This document shows positions 1 through 6,666 of a DNA stretch of 41,083 nucleotides, in pieces. This DNA comes from a virus. The notes beneath the pieces were generated by a model, which worked only from the letters and a program-made list of their open reading frames with translations, had not been told where the DNA came from and searched no databases. Made by a program: the position numbers and the translations under genes. The stretch lies in the IMG/VR virus record IMGVR_UViG_3300032205_000010, positions 1-41,083 of that record. One strand, 5' to 3'. Position 1 is the first letter of the stretch, and every line of letters starts with the position of its first letter.

Positions 1-228
1 CTCAGAGTCGGCCGCTCCTGGTGGGTATTACCACATCTGGGGGGTGACAGGGCAGGGGGGGGGGGGGGGGGGTCGACCCCCCCGGGGTCTGGCACTTTCG
101 AGGGGTCAGAAAAAAGGGGGCGTCGTCTTCGATGTACTACTACCAGCAGGTTCTTTGTATTTCCTTGCAGCTCGCAAATGAATTTGCCAGGGGGGGTCGA
201 CCCCCCCGACCCCCCCTGGCCGGGGGGG
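1..228. other. Non-coding left end with G/C homopolymer tracts
   Basis: I find no convincing coding sequence here. Positions 55-72 are an uninterrupted run of 18 G. The palindrome G7-TCGA-C7 occurs at 66-83 and again at 190-207. A six-A run precedes a five-G run near 110-120. If the window ends join, this stretch plus 41007-41083 forms a gap of about 305 bp between the leftward primase gene and the leftward gene at 40479-41006, a natural place for a terminator, promoter or packaging/replication signal. The long G run could also be an assembly or library artefact at a contig end. Confidence 0.6.
187..219 (-). terminator. GC hairpin after the primase gene
   Basis: CCAGGGGGGGTC (187-198) and GACCCCCCCTGG (208-219) are perfect 12-base complementary arms around a 9-base loop. 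The hairpin starts about 10 bases beyond the stop of the leftward primase gene. There is no clear U tail, so it would be a GC-stem terminator of the high-GC type. One of the two G7-TCGA-C7 palindromes lies inside it, so the same bases could form alternative structures. Confidence 0.5.
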
Positions 229-2493
229 TCAGACCTTGCGGATGCCGCCCTCGACTTCCTCGACCAAACCGAGCAGGATCGCCCGCTCGATGACGTCTCG
301 GTGGTCGAACTGATAGCGCTTCTTCCAGGACTTGAAGTGGTCCTTCAGGACCCTCAAAGCGAACACCTGTCCGCCGCTGATCTTGGTCATCAGGGACGTC
401 ACCCCCCGTCCCAGGTCGTACTCGAAGGCCGACGCCCGGCGCTGCGAATCGCCGATGCCGAGCGACGCTTGACGTTGCGCTGCGAGGGTCGAGAAGGAGT
501 CGACGAGGCTGTGACGAACGTCACGGTGAGCCTGCAGGATCGGATCCGAGAGGGACCACCAGTCGGCGAAGGAGTCCTCCGGGGCGCCGTGCATCAGCAT
601 CAGGATCGCCGCCACCCGCAGGCGCAGGTTCATGGCGTGCGACTCGTACGGCTCCGGCGTCTGCTTCGACCACTCCCACACCTCGGCCCGCACCGGTCTC
701 GGCAACGGCATCAGGTAGGGCCGGGGGAACTCGTGGTGCTCCAGCATCGGCATGCCCAGCGGATCGAAGATCGACGGCTCGTCCGGCATCTCCTGGTTCT
801 GCACCTCCGGGTGGCCGTCGGAACGGCAGAACAGGATCCGCTGCGGGAAGCCCAACAGTTGCGCCTCACCTGAGAACAAGTTGGCGCCGATCCCGTACTG
901 CACCCCGATCGTGGCGCAGATCCGCACCTGCGACGCCTCGAAGCCGACGTCGGAGTCGGCCCTCGCCCCGCCCACCATGCCCGAACCCGACCAGCACGTG
1001 TTCAGGTACGGCATGATCGTCGACGCCGTCTGGTTCGACTGCTTCGACAAGGTGCCGCCCTCGTCGTAGTGGAAGTGAACCCCCACGTAGTGGGCACGTT
1101 CCACCTCGCCGTCCGGTGACTTCTTCGACGGCTTCAAGACCTTCGTGATGATCCCCTCACCACTGCGCAGTCCCTGCCGCAACCGGATGTCCCGGTTGGC
1201 GAGTGGACCCAACAGCTCGCCCGCCAGTCGCATCGCTCCCGTCTTGCCGCCCCCTGACGTCGCCGTCAGCACGCCATACATGTTGAGGGGGGCCGGGGCT
1301 GCCACCGTCGGTGGCAGCCACACGTTCATCGGGATCGTCGTCGCATACATCGACAACAACACGTTGAGCACGGCATCCGGGGTCAGCAGACGTTGCAGCG
1401 CCGCGGCGTACACCGCCCGCAACAGCGGGGTCGACTCCCAGAACGCATCCGGCAAGAAGAAGTCCGTGGATACCGTGGCCCCCACGGCGGAAGCGCTCTG
1501 CCCGGGGTGCCCCGTCGAGTCGGCCTGGGGTGTCGCCCGCACACCCAGGTCGGCGCGCCCACGCCGCCGGTTCAACTCCCGGTCCGCCAACTTCGTGTCG
1601 TAGCGGCACTCCGTCGCCACGAACCAGTCGTACGGCGACCACGGTACCGACCCGTCGGCGTTCGACAGCCCACGCGGATGGCGCGGCATGTTCGTCGAGA
1701 AGGCGTTCATCATGTTCGTCCGCAGATGCACCACCGCCGAATGGTCCGACGTCGCCTGCGGATGGCGCATGAACACCTGTTCCCCGGCCTGGCGGACCAT
1801 CGTGTGGCCCTGACCCTCCAACACCGCCACCCAGTCCCAGTGATCCCGCAACCACTCCGGGTTCGACAACTCGCCACCCAACACCGGCGACGCCGCCGCA
1901 CGTTCCACCGGCACCCGCATCAACTTCACGCACAGCTCGACCAGCCACAACGGCATCGGCGCCACCACCGCCGAACGCCGCCACAGCCCGCCGCCCTTCA
2001 CCTGTTCCGTGTACCAGCGCTTCTCGCCGTCCACCATCCGCCACGACGGCGGATGCACCACCTGGCCGCCCGCCCCCCGCACATCCACCCCCGGCACGAT
2101 CTGATTCGCCGAATTGCGGATGTCCGCCCCCCCGGCATCGAAGAACACGTGCAACCCGCCCGACGGCGTGCAATGCACCACCGTGTCCGGGATCCCGCCA
2201 TGCTCCGCCACCAACCGAGCCCAGTTCGCCAGCCCGTCCTGGCGGACATCGACGTCGATCACCACCAGATTGATGTCGTTCGGCTGCGGCCCGCAAGCCA
2301 CCCCGATGTTGAACTCACCGACGGCGAACTGCTTCTCCAGCACCGCCACGTCGTCCGTCGCCCGCAACGGCCAATCCTTGCCCACCGGGTTCTTCGCATC
2401 CGGGTGCACCCGGACCACCCTGAACCGTCTCCGCCCCAGCTCCTGCGCCATGCGCAGGGCGAACGGCTCCACCGGCGATGCCTCCGCGCTCAC
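229..2493 (-). CDS. Bifunctional primase-polymerase / helicase (PrimPol-SF3/D5-like)
   Basis: About 754 residues. Residues about 20-180 fit the PrimPol family (archaeo-eukaryotic primase fold) that makes primers and can extend DNA: VVIDVDV with metal ligands D80 and D82, SGGLHVFF with H115, then PGVDVRGAGG with D137. The second half is a P-loop helicase-like ATPase: Walker A ATSGGGKT at about 410-417 and Walker B-like FHYDEG at about 473-478. The C-terminus may be winged-helix. I chose the GTG at 2493 because it overlaps the TGA of the upstream gene as GTGA; in-frame codons further upstream read through that gene. No separate DNA polymerase is recognised in the window, so this is probably the main replication enzyme, possibly helped by host polymerase. 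Confidence 0.85.
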   Translation of the reverse strand: MSAEASPVEPFALRMAQELGRRRFRVVRVHPDAKNPVGKDWPLRATDDVAVLEKQFAVGEFNIGVACGPQPNDINLVVIDVDVRQDGLANWARLVAEHGGIPDTVVHCTPSGGLHVFFDAGGADIRNSANQIVPGVDVRGAGGQVVHPPSWRMVDGEKRWYTEQVKGGGLWRRSAVVAPMPLWLVELCVKLMRVPVERAAASPVLGGELSNPEWLRDHWDWVAVLEGQGHTMVRQAGEQVFMRHPQATSDHSAVVHLRTNMMNAFSTNMPRHPRGLSNADGSVPWSPYDWFVATECRYDTKLADRELNRRRGRADLGVRATPQADSTGHPGQSASAVGATVSTDFFLPDAFWESTPLLRAVYAAALQRLLTPDAVLNVLLSMYATTIPMNVWLPPTVAAPAPLNMYGVLTATSGGGKTGAMRLAGELLGPLANRDIRLRQGLRSGEGIITKVLKPSKKSPDGEVERAHYVGVHFHYDEGGTLSKQSNQTASTIMPYLNTCWSGSGMVGGARADSDVGFEASQVRICATIGVQYGIGANLFSGEAQLLGFPQRILFCRSDGHPEVQNQEMPDEPSIFDPLGMPMLEHHEFPRPYLMPLPRPVRAEVWEWSKQTPEPYESHAMNLRLRVAAILMLMHGAPEDSFADWWSLSDPILQAHRDVRHSLVDSFSTLAAQRQASLGIGDSQRRASAFEYDLGRGVTSLMTKISGGQVFALRVLKDHFKSWKKRYQFDHRDVIERAILLGLVEEVEGGIRKV

Positions 2494-2720
2494 GGGATCA
2501 ACAACGTCTGGAGGCGGGTGATCCGGTAGACGTGGTTGTACGCCCACTCGCCACGGTCGGCCTGCTCGGGGGTCTCGGCCTCCCGAGGCCACATCCCTCG
2601 GCTCATGAAGTACTCGTGGACCTTGCGAACGGCGTCATCGAAGCTGGTGGCGACGACCAGGCATGATGACTCGTTGCCGTATTCCGCCTTGTAGACGGTG
2701 GGTTGTGTATCGTCGGTCAT
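2490..2720 (-). CDS. Small protein upstream of the primase, function unknown
   Basis: 76 residues, mixed acidic and aromatic (KAEYGNESS, DDAVRKVHEYFMSRG, YNHVYRITRL). No catalytic motif or membrane segment is visible. An AAAGGA Shine-Dalgarno lies 6 nt before the ATG. The stop overlaps the primase start as GTGA, so the two are translationally coupled and this may be a primase accessory protein; that is inference from position only. Between it and the terminator at 2791-2823 is a short leader containing CACCAAGC, a motif seen before several right-arm genes. Confidence 0.75.
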   Translation of the reverse strand: MTDDTQPTVYKAEYGNESSCLVVATSFDDAVRKVHEYFMSRGMWPREAETPEQADRGEWAYNHVYRITRLQTLLIP

Positions 2721-2790
2721 GACGATCCTTTCGTGAAGGTTGGGGTCGGAGCAGCGTGAGCACTGGTCCTGCTCAGCTTGGTGAATCGAT

Positions 2791-2823
2791 GAGCCCCCCG
2801 CCGTGATGACCGGCGGGGGGCTC
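2791..2823 (-). terminator. Strong 13-bp hairpin terminator
   Basis: GAGCCCCCCGCCG and its exact complement flank a 7-base loop. It begins about 12 bases after the stop of the leftward gene 2835-3101 and separates it from the 76-residue gene and primase, which may therefore have their own promoter in 2721-2790. No long U run follows on the leftward strand, and the short TCGTTTC on the plus side would also favour rightward use. Confidence 0.7.
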
Positions 2824-2834
2824 TCGTTTCTAGC

Positions 2835-3101
2835 TCAACCGGCGAGGCACTCCGGGCACTGCGTGATCGTTCGCGACGAGTCCACCACGGTTCGACCCGA
2901 GGCCCCGCACACCGTGATCACCGTGCCGCCCGGCGCCCCCGAGGCCAGTCGGTGCCACCAGGACGGCCCCTGGCGCTTCGTGGCCACCAAATACCATCCC
3001 GGGACCCGCAGCACGCTCTGCGGCTCACCAGCGGCCGCCTGCGGGGCGCTCATCGGCTGCTCGCCCCCGAACAGATCCTGTTGCATCGGCACGTCGCTCA
3101 T
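2835..3101 (-). CDS. Small protein with C-terminal Cys pair, function unknown
   Basis: 88 residues from the ATG at 3101 (MSDVPMQQDLFGGEQP), which follows an AAGGTGG ribosome-binding site and overlaps the previous stop as ATGA. The longer in-frame start at 3146 would run through the preceding small gene and is not needed. The C-terminal third, VITVCGASGRTVVDSS ending in QCPECLAG, has three Cys including CPEC, suggesting a zinc-knuckle-like end. The DLFGGEQ stretch resembles short peptide motifs used to dock on DNA-replication clamps, but this is only a resemblance. Last gene before the terminator at 2791-2823. Confidence 0.65.
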   Translation of the reverse strand: MSDVPMQQDLFGGEQPMSAPQAAAGEPQSVLRVPGWYLVATKRQGPSWWHRLASGAPGGTVITVCGASGRTVVDSSRTITQCPECLAG

Positions 3102-3250
3102 GACACCACCTTGCGTCCGCAGCGCCAACACTCCTCGACGCCCCACAACGTCAGTTCGATCGGGTACGGATCAGCGCACCGGCAGATCAGCAGCCCGGCG
3201 TCGCGCTCGGCGATCAACCGTTCGGTCGGAAACTCTCTCGTTGTCGTCAT
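3098..3250 (-). CDS. 50-residue zinc-ribbon microprotein
   Basis: ATG at 3250 is preceded by GGAGGG at good spacing, and the TGA overlaps the next start as ATGA, so the frame is well supported despite its length. The protein has LICRC (C23, C25) and ECWRCGRK (C41, C44), a CxC plus CxxC arrangement that could bind one zinc ion. Small zinc ribbons of this kind often mediate protein-protein or nucleic-acid contacts. Function unknown. It sits between the HNH gene and the 88-residue gene. Confidence 0.7.
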   Translation of the reverse strand: MTTTREFPTERLIAERDAGLLICRCADPYPIELTLWGVEECWRCGRKVVS

Positions 3251-3267
3251 CAGCCCTCCTGAGCTGG

Positions 3268-3945
3268 TCAAATGTCCCTCTTGACAGGCTTGGTACGCTG
3301 CGTACCGAGCTTCGCTCGGGCCGCAGCGTCAGCGACCAGGTCCACGTCGAGGTGCTTCCACGACAGCCCCTTCACGATCTTGGCGATCGCCGTCGGACTG
3401 ACGTGAAACTCCCGGGCCAGCGTGGCCTGGAACGCCCCCTCCTTGAAACGGCGGCGGATCTCGGCCACCTCGCGACGGGTCAGCTTCGTGTTGAAGTTCG
3501 CCTCGGCGATGATCCGGTTCACCGGGGGCGGCTTGGCCCGCCCCTTGGCCAACATGTCGGCGTTGTTCGACGCCAACGTGCCGACCGACAGATGGTCCAC
3601 CCGGAAGCACAACGGCTGGTCACAGGCGTGCAACACCACCTCGTCCCGGCGCAGCAGACGCCCCTCGGCAGCCTCCATCACCCAGCGATGCACGCTCTGA
3701 TGGGTCCACGCCCCGGCCCGCTTCACCTTCAGGCGGCCGTAGCCGTGACGATCCACCGCCCCCTGCCACAGCCGACACGGCGTCGGCTGTGGCGTCGGAG
3801 ACGGATGGTCCGCCGTCCTTCGGACCACCCGCACCCGGCCCCGCTTCGGACTCACCTGGCGGGGCTTCACCTGCCGGGGCCGGGGCTCCGGTGAGCCCGG
3901 CATCCGAATCTGAACCAGTGGCTTCAGCTTGCGAATTGTGACCAT
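3268..3945 (-). CDS. HNH homing-type endonuclease with HTH
   Basis: 225 residues. An HNH_3-type module is clear: C57-RLWQG, GYGRL, H86-RW, VLHACDQPLC (H106, C108, C113), VDHLSVGT (H118) and ASNNADMLAKGR (N127). These are the zinc/structural and metal-catalytic positions of phage HNH nucleases that nick or cut DNA. Residues about 155-198 form a helix-turn-helix (LTRREVAEIRRRF, QATLAREFHVSPTAIAKIV) giving DNA specificity. The first ~50 residues are basic and Pro-rich. No good Shine-Dalgarno precedes the ATG and a large hairpin separates it from the upstream gene, so expression may be low, as for many freestanding homing nucleases. Confidence 0.88.
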   Translation of the reverse strand: MVTIRKLKPLVQIRMPGSPEPRPRQVKPRQVSPKRGRVRVVRRTADHPSPTPQPTPCRLWQGAVDRHGYGRLKVKRAGAWTHQSVHRWVMEAAEGRLLRRDEVVLHACDQPLCFRVDHLSVGTLASNNADMLAKGRAKPPPVNRIIAEANFNTKLTRREVAEIRRRFKEGAFQATLAREFHVSPTAIAKIVKGLSWKHLDVDLVADAAARAKLGTQRTKPVKRDI

Positions 3946-3956
3946 GATGAGACCAG

Positions 3957-4003
3957 TGCCGGGGGCGGCTCACAACCCGCCGGTCCGCCAGCCGCCCCCG
4001 GCA
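3957..4003 (-). terminator. 14-bp hairpin between ssDNA-binding-like and HNH genes
   Basis: TGCCGGGGGCGGCT (3957-3970) pairs perfectly with 3990-4003 around a 19-base loop. It starts 2 bases after the stop of the leftward gene 4006-4476 and ends 11 bases before the HNH start codon. No U tail is present. It may terminate most transcripts before the HNH gene or control its translation. Confidence 0.55.
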
Positions 4004-4005
4004 GT

Positions 4006-4476
4006 TCAGTCCTCGTACAACTCGTCCACGGTCACCGTCTTCGACGGCGCCTCGTAGGTGGCCCGGAACAGCTTCGGGGCCGAGAAGCCCCGGTTCGTCT
4101 TCTTGCCCATCCCGGTGTGGGCCACCCGCAGCACGCCGCCCTCGGCGATCTCACGGGCCCCCGACTTCTTCACGGCGTCGGCGATGGCGTCCTTCATCGA
4201 CGTCCCCGCCCCCGTCGCCACCTCGTAGCGGCCGCCCTTGGCGTACAGCCGCCGAGCCCCGTCATCGTTCTCGTCCTCGCGCAGATCGGTCGACAACGTC
4301 ACCACCAACTGCATCCGAGGGCTGCCATCAGCCCAGGTCAGCGGGGTGTTGTCCTCCATCGAGGTCTGCTGGGAGACCTTCAGATCGGAGATCACGCCCT
4401 TCACCTCGTCGCCCACCTCCTCGAACTTGGCGGCCTTGCCGGTCCCGCCGAACAAGAAATCCTGTGCTTCGCTCAT
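4006..4476 (-). CDS. Putative OB-fold ssDNA-binding protein
   Basis: 156 residues. Starts MSEAQDFLFGGTGKAAKFEE, then GDEVKGVISDLKVSQQT, PRMQLVVTLSTDLRED and RRLYAKGG, ending in an acidic tail (VTVDELYED). From memory, proteins with this order (xDFL-GG start, G-V-G-I strand, MQLVVTL, RLY-KGG) recur in actinophage replication modules and are thought to adopt an OB fold. The acidic tip is typical of SSB-like proteins that recruit partners. Position directly after the Cas4/RecB-like nuclease, with ATGA overlap, fits a recombination/replication role. No diagnostic catalytic residue exists, so the assignment is tentative. Confidence 0.55.
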   Translation of the reverse strand: MSEAQDFLFGGTGKAAKFEEVGDEVKGVISDLKVSQQTSMEDNTPLTWADGSPRMQLVVTLSTDLREDENDDGARRLYAKGGRYEVATGAGTSMKDAIADAVKKSGAREIAEGGVLRVAHTGMGKKTNRGFSAPKLFRATYEAPSKTVTVDELYED

Positions 4477-5717
4477 GTGTCCTGTGCTCCTTGGTTCGTG
4501 AGGGCGAACTCGTTGCTTCGGTCCACCGCCCCCTTGTGGACCCCCATCTGCAGCTCGGCCCGGGGGTCGGCGTGCAGGAACGGGATGTTGAACTGGGCCT
4601 CGAAGGCGTCGAGCAGATCGAGCAGCCGCACCACGTCGTGCGGCGACGTGATCGCGTTCGGCTTCGGCAGGTCCGGCGGCCAGGCCGCCAGCAGCTTCTC
4701 GACCTGATCGTGCTCGCCGATCGTGCGGATCCGCTTCTTGCAGAAGGTCAGCATCTCCGGCACGATGGAGGCCGTCATTACGACCGTGGCGCCCAGTTCA
4801 TCATCGAGATGCCGTACGACCGCCATCTCCTCGTCGTCCTGGCCAGGAGGCTCGACGACGTGGATGTCGTGGTCGCCACGCTTCCACTTGTTCTGCCACT
4901 CCTTGACCTCGTGGGCCATCCATGCGCCGTAGAGCCCGATGGTCACCGAGCACCAATACAGGGTGGCGGACGCCTTGCCGACCGGGAGGTGCAACAGCAG
5001 CGTCCACTGATCATTGATCGGCGGCGTCGGCAGACGTCGCTCCGACACCACGTCGTAGAGCTGTCCGGTGGCGTACAACGCCGTCTGGACGCAGTAGGCC
5101 GGGACCCCGAAGTCCAGCTTCGCACCCGTCTTCAGGTCGCCCAAGAACAGCTCGCCAGCAGGCCACAGACGGCCATCCGGTGACGTCAGCGGACGCTCGG
5201 TCCGCCACACCCGGTCCGCCGTCCCAGCGGCCCGCCACTCGTCGTTGACGAACGGCACCTCGACCATCTCGGACACCAGCCCGTAGACGATCAGGCACTC
5301 CAAGTAGGCGTCCAGATCGGCACGGTGCGGACCCGGATCGAACTCGGTGTCGGACGTGTCTTCGGCGCGCACCGTCATGGCGTGCAGCCCGGTGCCCTGA
5401 TCGGCCCGCTCGTTGGCCTGGCCCTTGTCGAGGGCCAACTCCCGCAGGCGGCCCTTCTCGGTGCGGTCGTCGTCACGACAGGCGACGACTTGGGTCTGCA
5501 ACGCCTTGGAGCGGGCTACGCCGTCCATGGCCTTGAAGATCCTCCAGTTGACCAGAGCGTTCTCGTCGTCGAGCACCTTGGCGTAGCCGCTCGGGCGGCG
5601 GTAGCGCAGCGTCTTGGTCGGGTCGTTCGGGTCCGACACCAGCGGCGCCCCGTTGGCTCGACGGAAATCGTGGCGTTGTTCGTGTTCGTCGTCGAGTTCT
5701 TCGACGTCGATGCTCAC
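4473..5717 (-). CDS. PD-(D/E)XK nuclease, RecB/Cas4-like
   Basis: About 414 residues from the GTG at 5717, which overlaps the preceding stop as GTGA; sequence upstream of it in the same frame is the shadow of other genes. Core motifs: GTGLH (H112), GTADRV (D168), FLGDLKTG (D194, K196) and CVQTALYATG (Q211, Y215). This order matches RecB-family exonucleases and Cas4, which resect DNA ends using a metal ion. No helicase domain and no Cys cluster for an iron-sulphur centre are visible. It is coupled to the possible ssDNA-binding protein downstream, consistent with phage recombination or end processing. Confidence 0.8.
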   Translation of the reverse strand: MSIDVEELDDEHEQRHDFRRANGAPLVSDPNDPTKTLRYRRPSGYAKVLDDENALVNWRIFKAMDGVARSKALQTQVVACRDDDRTEKGRLRELALDKGQANERADQGTGLHAMTVRAEDTSDTEFDPGPHRADLDAYLECLIVYGLVSEMVEVPFVNDEWRAAGTADRVWRTERPLTSPDGRLWPAGELFLGDLKTGAKLDFGVPAYCVQTALYATGQLYDVVSERRLPTPPINDQWTLLLHLPVGKASATLYWCSVTIGLYGAWMAHEVKEWQNKWKRGDHDIHVVEPPGQDDEEMAVVRHLDDELGATVVMTASIVPEMLTFCKKRIRTIGEHDQVEKLLAAWPPDLPKPNAITSPHDVVRLLDLLDAFEAQFNIPFLHADPRAELQMGVHKGAVDRSNEFALTNQGAQDT

Positions 5718-5896
5718 AGCGACCCCAACAGGCGGTAGGCGTAGGCGTCGAGGATCTCGTCGGTCTTCGGGTCGGTGCCTTCGTTGATGATGTCGTAGAG
5801 GGCGGAGGCCAGCGTGCGCGTGGTGTCGTCGTCGGAGAACCGCTTGATGCGACTCAACACGGCGAGCCATGGGGTCCCGGTCAGTGCTTGGGTCAT
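5714..5896 (-). CDS. 60-residue hypothetical protein
   Basis: Start chosen at ATG 5896 (MTQALTGTPWLAVLSRIKRF) because it overlaps the RuvC-like stop as ATGA; a longer in-frame start lies inside the RuvC gene. Rest of the sequence: SDDDTTRTLASALYDIIN then EILDAYAYRLLGSL, predicted mostly helical. No recognised domain. Its stop overlaps the nuclease GTG, so it is co-translated with RuvC-like and RecB-like proteins and may be a small accessory factor. Confidence 0.65.
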   Translation of the reverse strand: MTQALTGTPWLAVLSRIKRFSDDDTTRTLASALYDIINEGTDPKTDEILDAYAYRLLGSL

Positions 5897-6363
5897 GATG
5901 CGTTCGACTCCCTGATGTACGTGATGTGGTGGGCACGGGCGATCAGGGCGGCCTCGGCTTGCCCCTCGCCCGTCCGCTTGATCTTGAAGACGTTCAGGAA
6001 GCCGGGCCACAGCTCGGTGGCGAGCCCGCGGCTGGCGTCCTTCGTCTTGCCGACCAGCCCGTTGCAGCGTTTCCAGTCGATGGGACGGATCTTGACGAGG
6101 GGGTGTTGCAGCGCCGTCACGACGCCGTAGACGATGCCGGTGTTCATGCCCAGCGAGTACGAGGCGATCGAGCCGTTCTTCGGCATCGCCTGGGTCTTCT
6201 CGACGACCACGACGTCAGCGTTCCAGCGTTCGATCAGGCTGGCGATCGAGGCGCCGTCGGCGACTCCGTCGTGCACCGGCATCGGCTCGACGGCGGTGAC
6301 GCGCCCGTCGACCATCAGCGCCAGACCGCCGGTCACGCCGGGGTCGACGCCGATGATCCTCAC
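5893..6363 (-). CDS. ruvC: RuvC-like Holliday-junction resolvase
   Basis: 156 residues, GTG start overlapping the previous TGA. RNase H fold motifs of RuvC: RIIGVDPGVTGG (D7), VVVVEKTQAMP (E55) and GEGQAEAALIARAHH (E137 in the place where bacterial RuvC has an Asp; phage relatives often have this Glu). The enzyme cuts four-way DNA junctions in a metal-dependent way, needed to resolve branched replication and recombination DNA before packaging. Length is slightly below bacterial RuvC (about 170). Second gene of the leftward operon. Confidence 0.88.
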   Translation of the reverse strand: MRIIGVDPGVTGGLALMVDGRVTAVEPMPVHDGVADGASIASLIERWNADVVVVEKTQAMPKNGSIASYSLGMNTGIVYGVVTALQHPLVKIRPIDWKRCNGLVGKTKDASRGLATELWPGFLNVFKIKRTGEGQAEAALIARAHHITYIRESNAS

Positions 6364-6536
6364 TTCGGGGGGTCGGGCGGGTACACCCGATCGATGGCGT
6401 CGATGAGCAGGACGGTGAGCGCCACGCCGGTGTTGCGTGCTTCGTCCTGGAGCTGTTCACGCCGCCAGTAGGGGACGCGGATCTGGAGTTGCACGGGGGT
6501 CCACTCGGGACCCTGCGTGCGGGTCTTGATTGCCAT
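6360..6536 (-). CDS. Ribbon-helix-helix-like DNA-binding protein
   Basis: 58 residues from the ATG at 6536. The pattern VQLQIRVPYWRREQLQDEAR (strand then helix) followed by GVALTVLLIDAIDRVY (second helix) fits CopG/Arc-type dimers, which bind palindromic operators through the N-terminal strand. It is the first gene of the leftward operon. No Shine-Dalgarno precedes the ATG; the promoter below would place the transcript start on the ATG, giving a leaderless mRNA. It could autoregulate and is the nearest candidate to bind the repeated palindromes. A GTG at 6551 is an alternative start that would overlap the -10. Confidence 0.65.
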   Translation of the reverse strand: MAIKTRTQGPEWTPVQLQIRVPYWRREQLQDEARNTGVALTVLLIDAIDRVYPPDPPK

Positions 6537-6542
6537 GACATC

Positions 6543-6570
6543 ATGATACACCCCCCACCTGACGTGTCAA
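6543..6570 (-). promoter_or_regulatory. Leftward promoter PL, predicted leaderless
   Basis: On the minus strand: perfect TTGACA (6570-6565), 16-base spacer, TATCAT (6548-6543), one mismatch from TATAAT. Start site about 7 bases downstream falls at 6536, the A of the ATG. TGACGTGTCA at 6560-6569, an inverted repeat with 4-base arms, covers the -35 and may be an operator. CCCCCCAC occurs at 6551-6558 and 6571-6578, a 20-base period. Confidence 0.65.
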
Positions 6571-6582
6571 CCCCCCACACTC

Positions 6583-6600
6583 TGTTATATCAATGTTATA
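6583..6600. repeat. Helically phased direct repeat TGTTATA
   Basis: TGTTATA at 6583-6589 and 6594-6600, separated by TCAA, giving an 11-base period, about one turn of DNA. This is the most AT-rich spot in an otherwise very GC-rich genome and lies between the two divergent promoters. Possible roles are a regulator site bound on one helix face, an UP-like element or a melting site. Confidence 0.5.
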
Positions 6601-6610
6601 AACACCCCGT

Positions 6611-6632
6611 TCCAGCTACACGTGTAGCTGGA
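6611..6632. repeat. Palindrome copy 1 (22 bp perfect)
   Basis: Core AGCTACACGTGTAGCT extended to 22 perfect bases. Its right edge (6629-6632) overlaps the -35 of the predicted rightward promoter, the classic position for a repressor operator. It lies 35 bases before the small terminase gene. Confidence 0.8.
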
Positions 6633-6658
6633 CGAACGTCCTGGCAGAGACGCATAAT
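6629..6658 (+). promoter_or_regulatory. Rightward promoter PR, predicted near-leaderless
   Basis: TGGACG (6629-6634, 4 of 6 to TTGACA), 18-base spacer, CATAAT (6653-6658, 5 of 6 to TATAAT). Start predicted near 6665, two bases before the terminase small-subunit ATG, which lacks a Shine-Dalgarno. The weak -35 overlaps palindrome copy 1, suggesting control by a palindrome-binding factor. Confidence 0.45.
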
Positions 6659-6666
6659 GAGCTGCC

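Noticed and set aside
4473-5936. Longer N-terminus for the RecB-like nuclease
   Set aside because: The extra ~70 residues are Arg/His/Pro-rich shadow of the preceding genes; the GTG with GTGA coupling is better.
5893-6363. RuvC-like protein as part of a CRISPR or transposon nuclease (TnpB/Cas12)
   Set aside because: It is a compact 156-residue resolvase with all motifs in order and no other domain.
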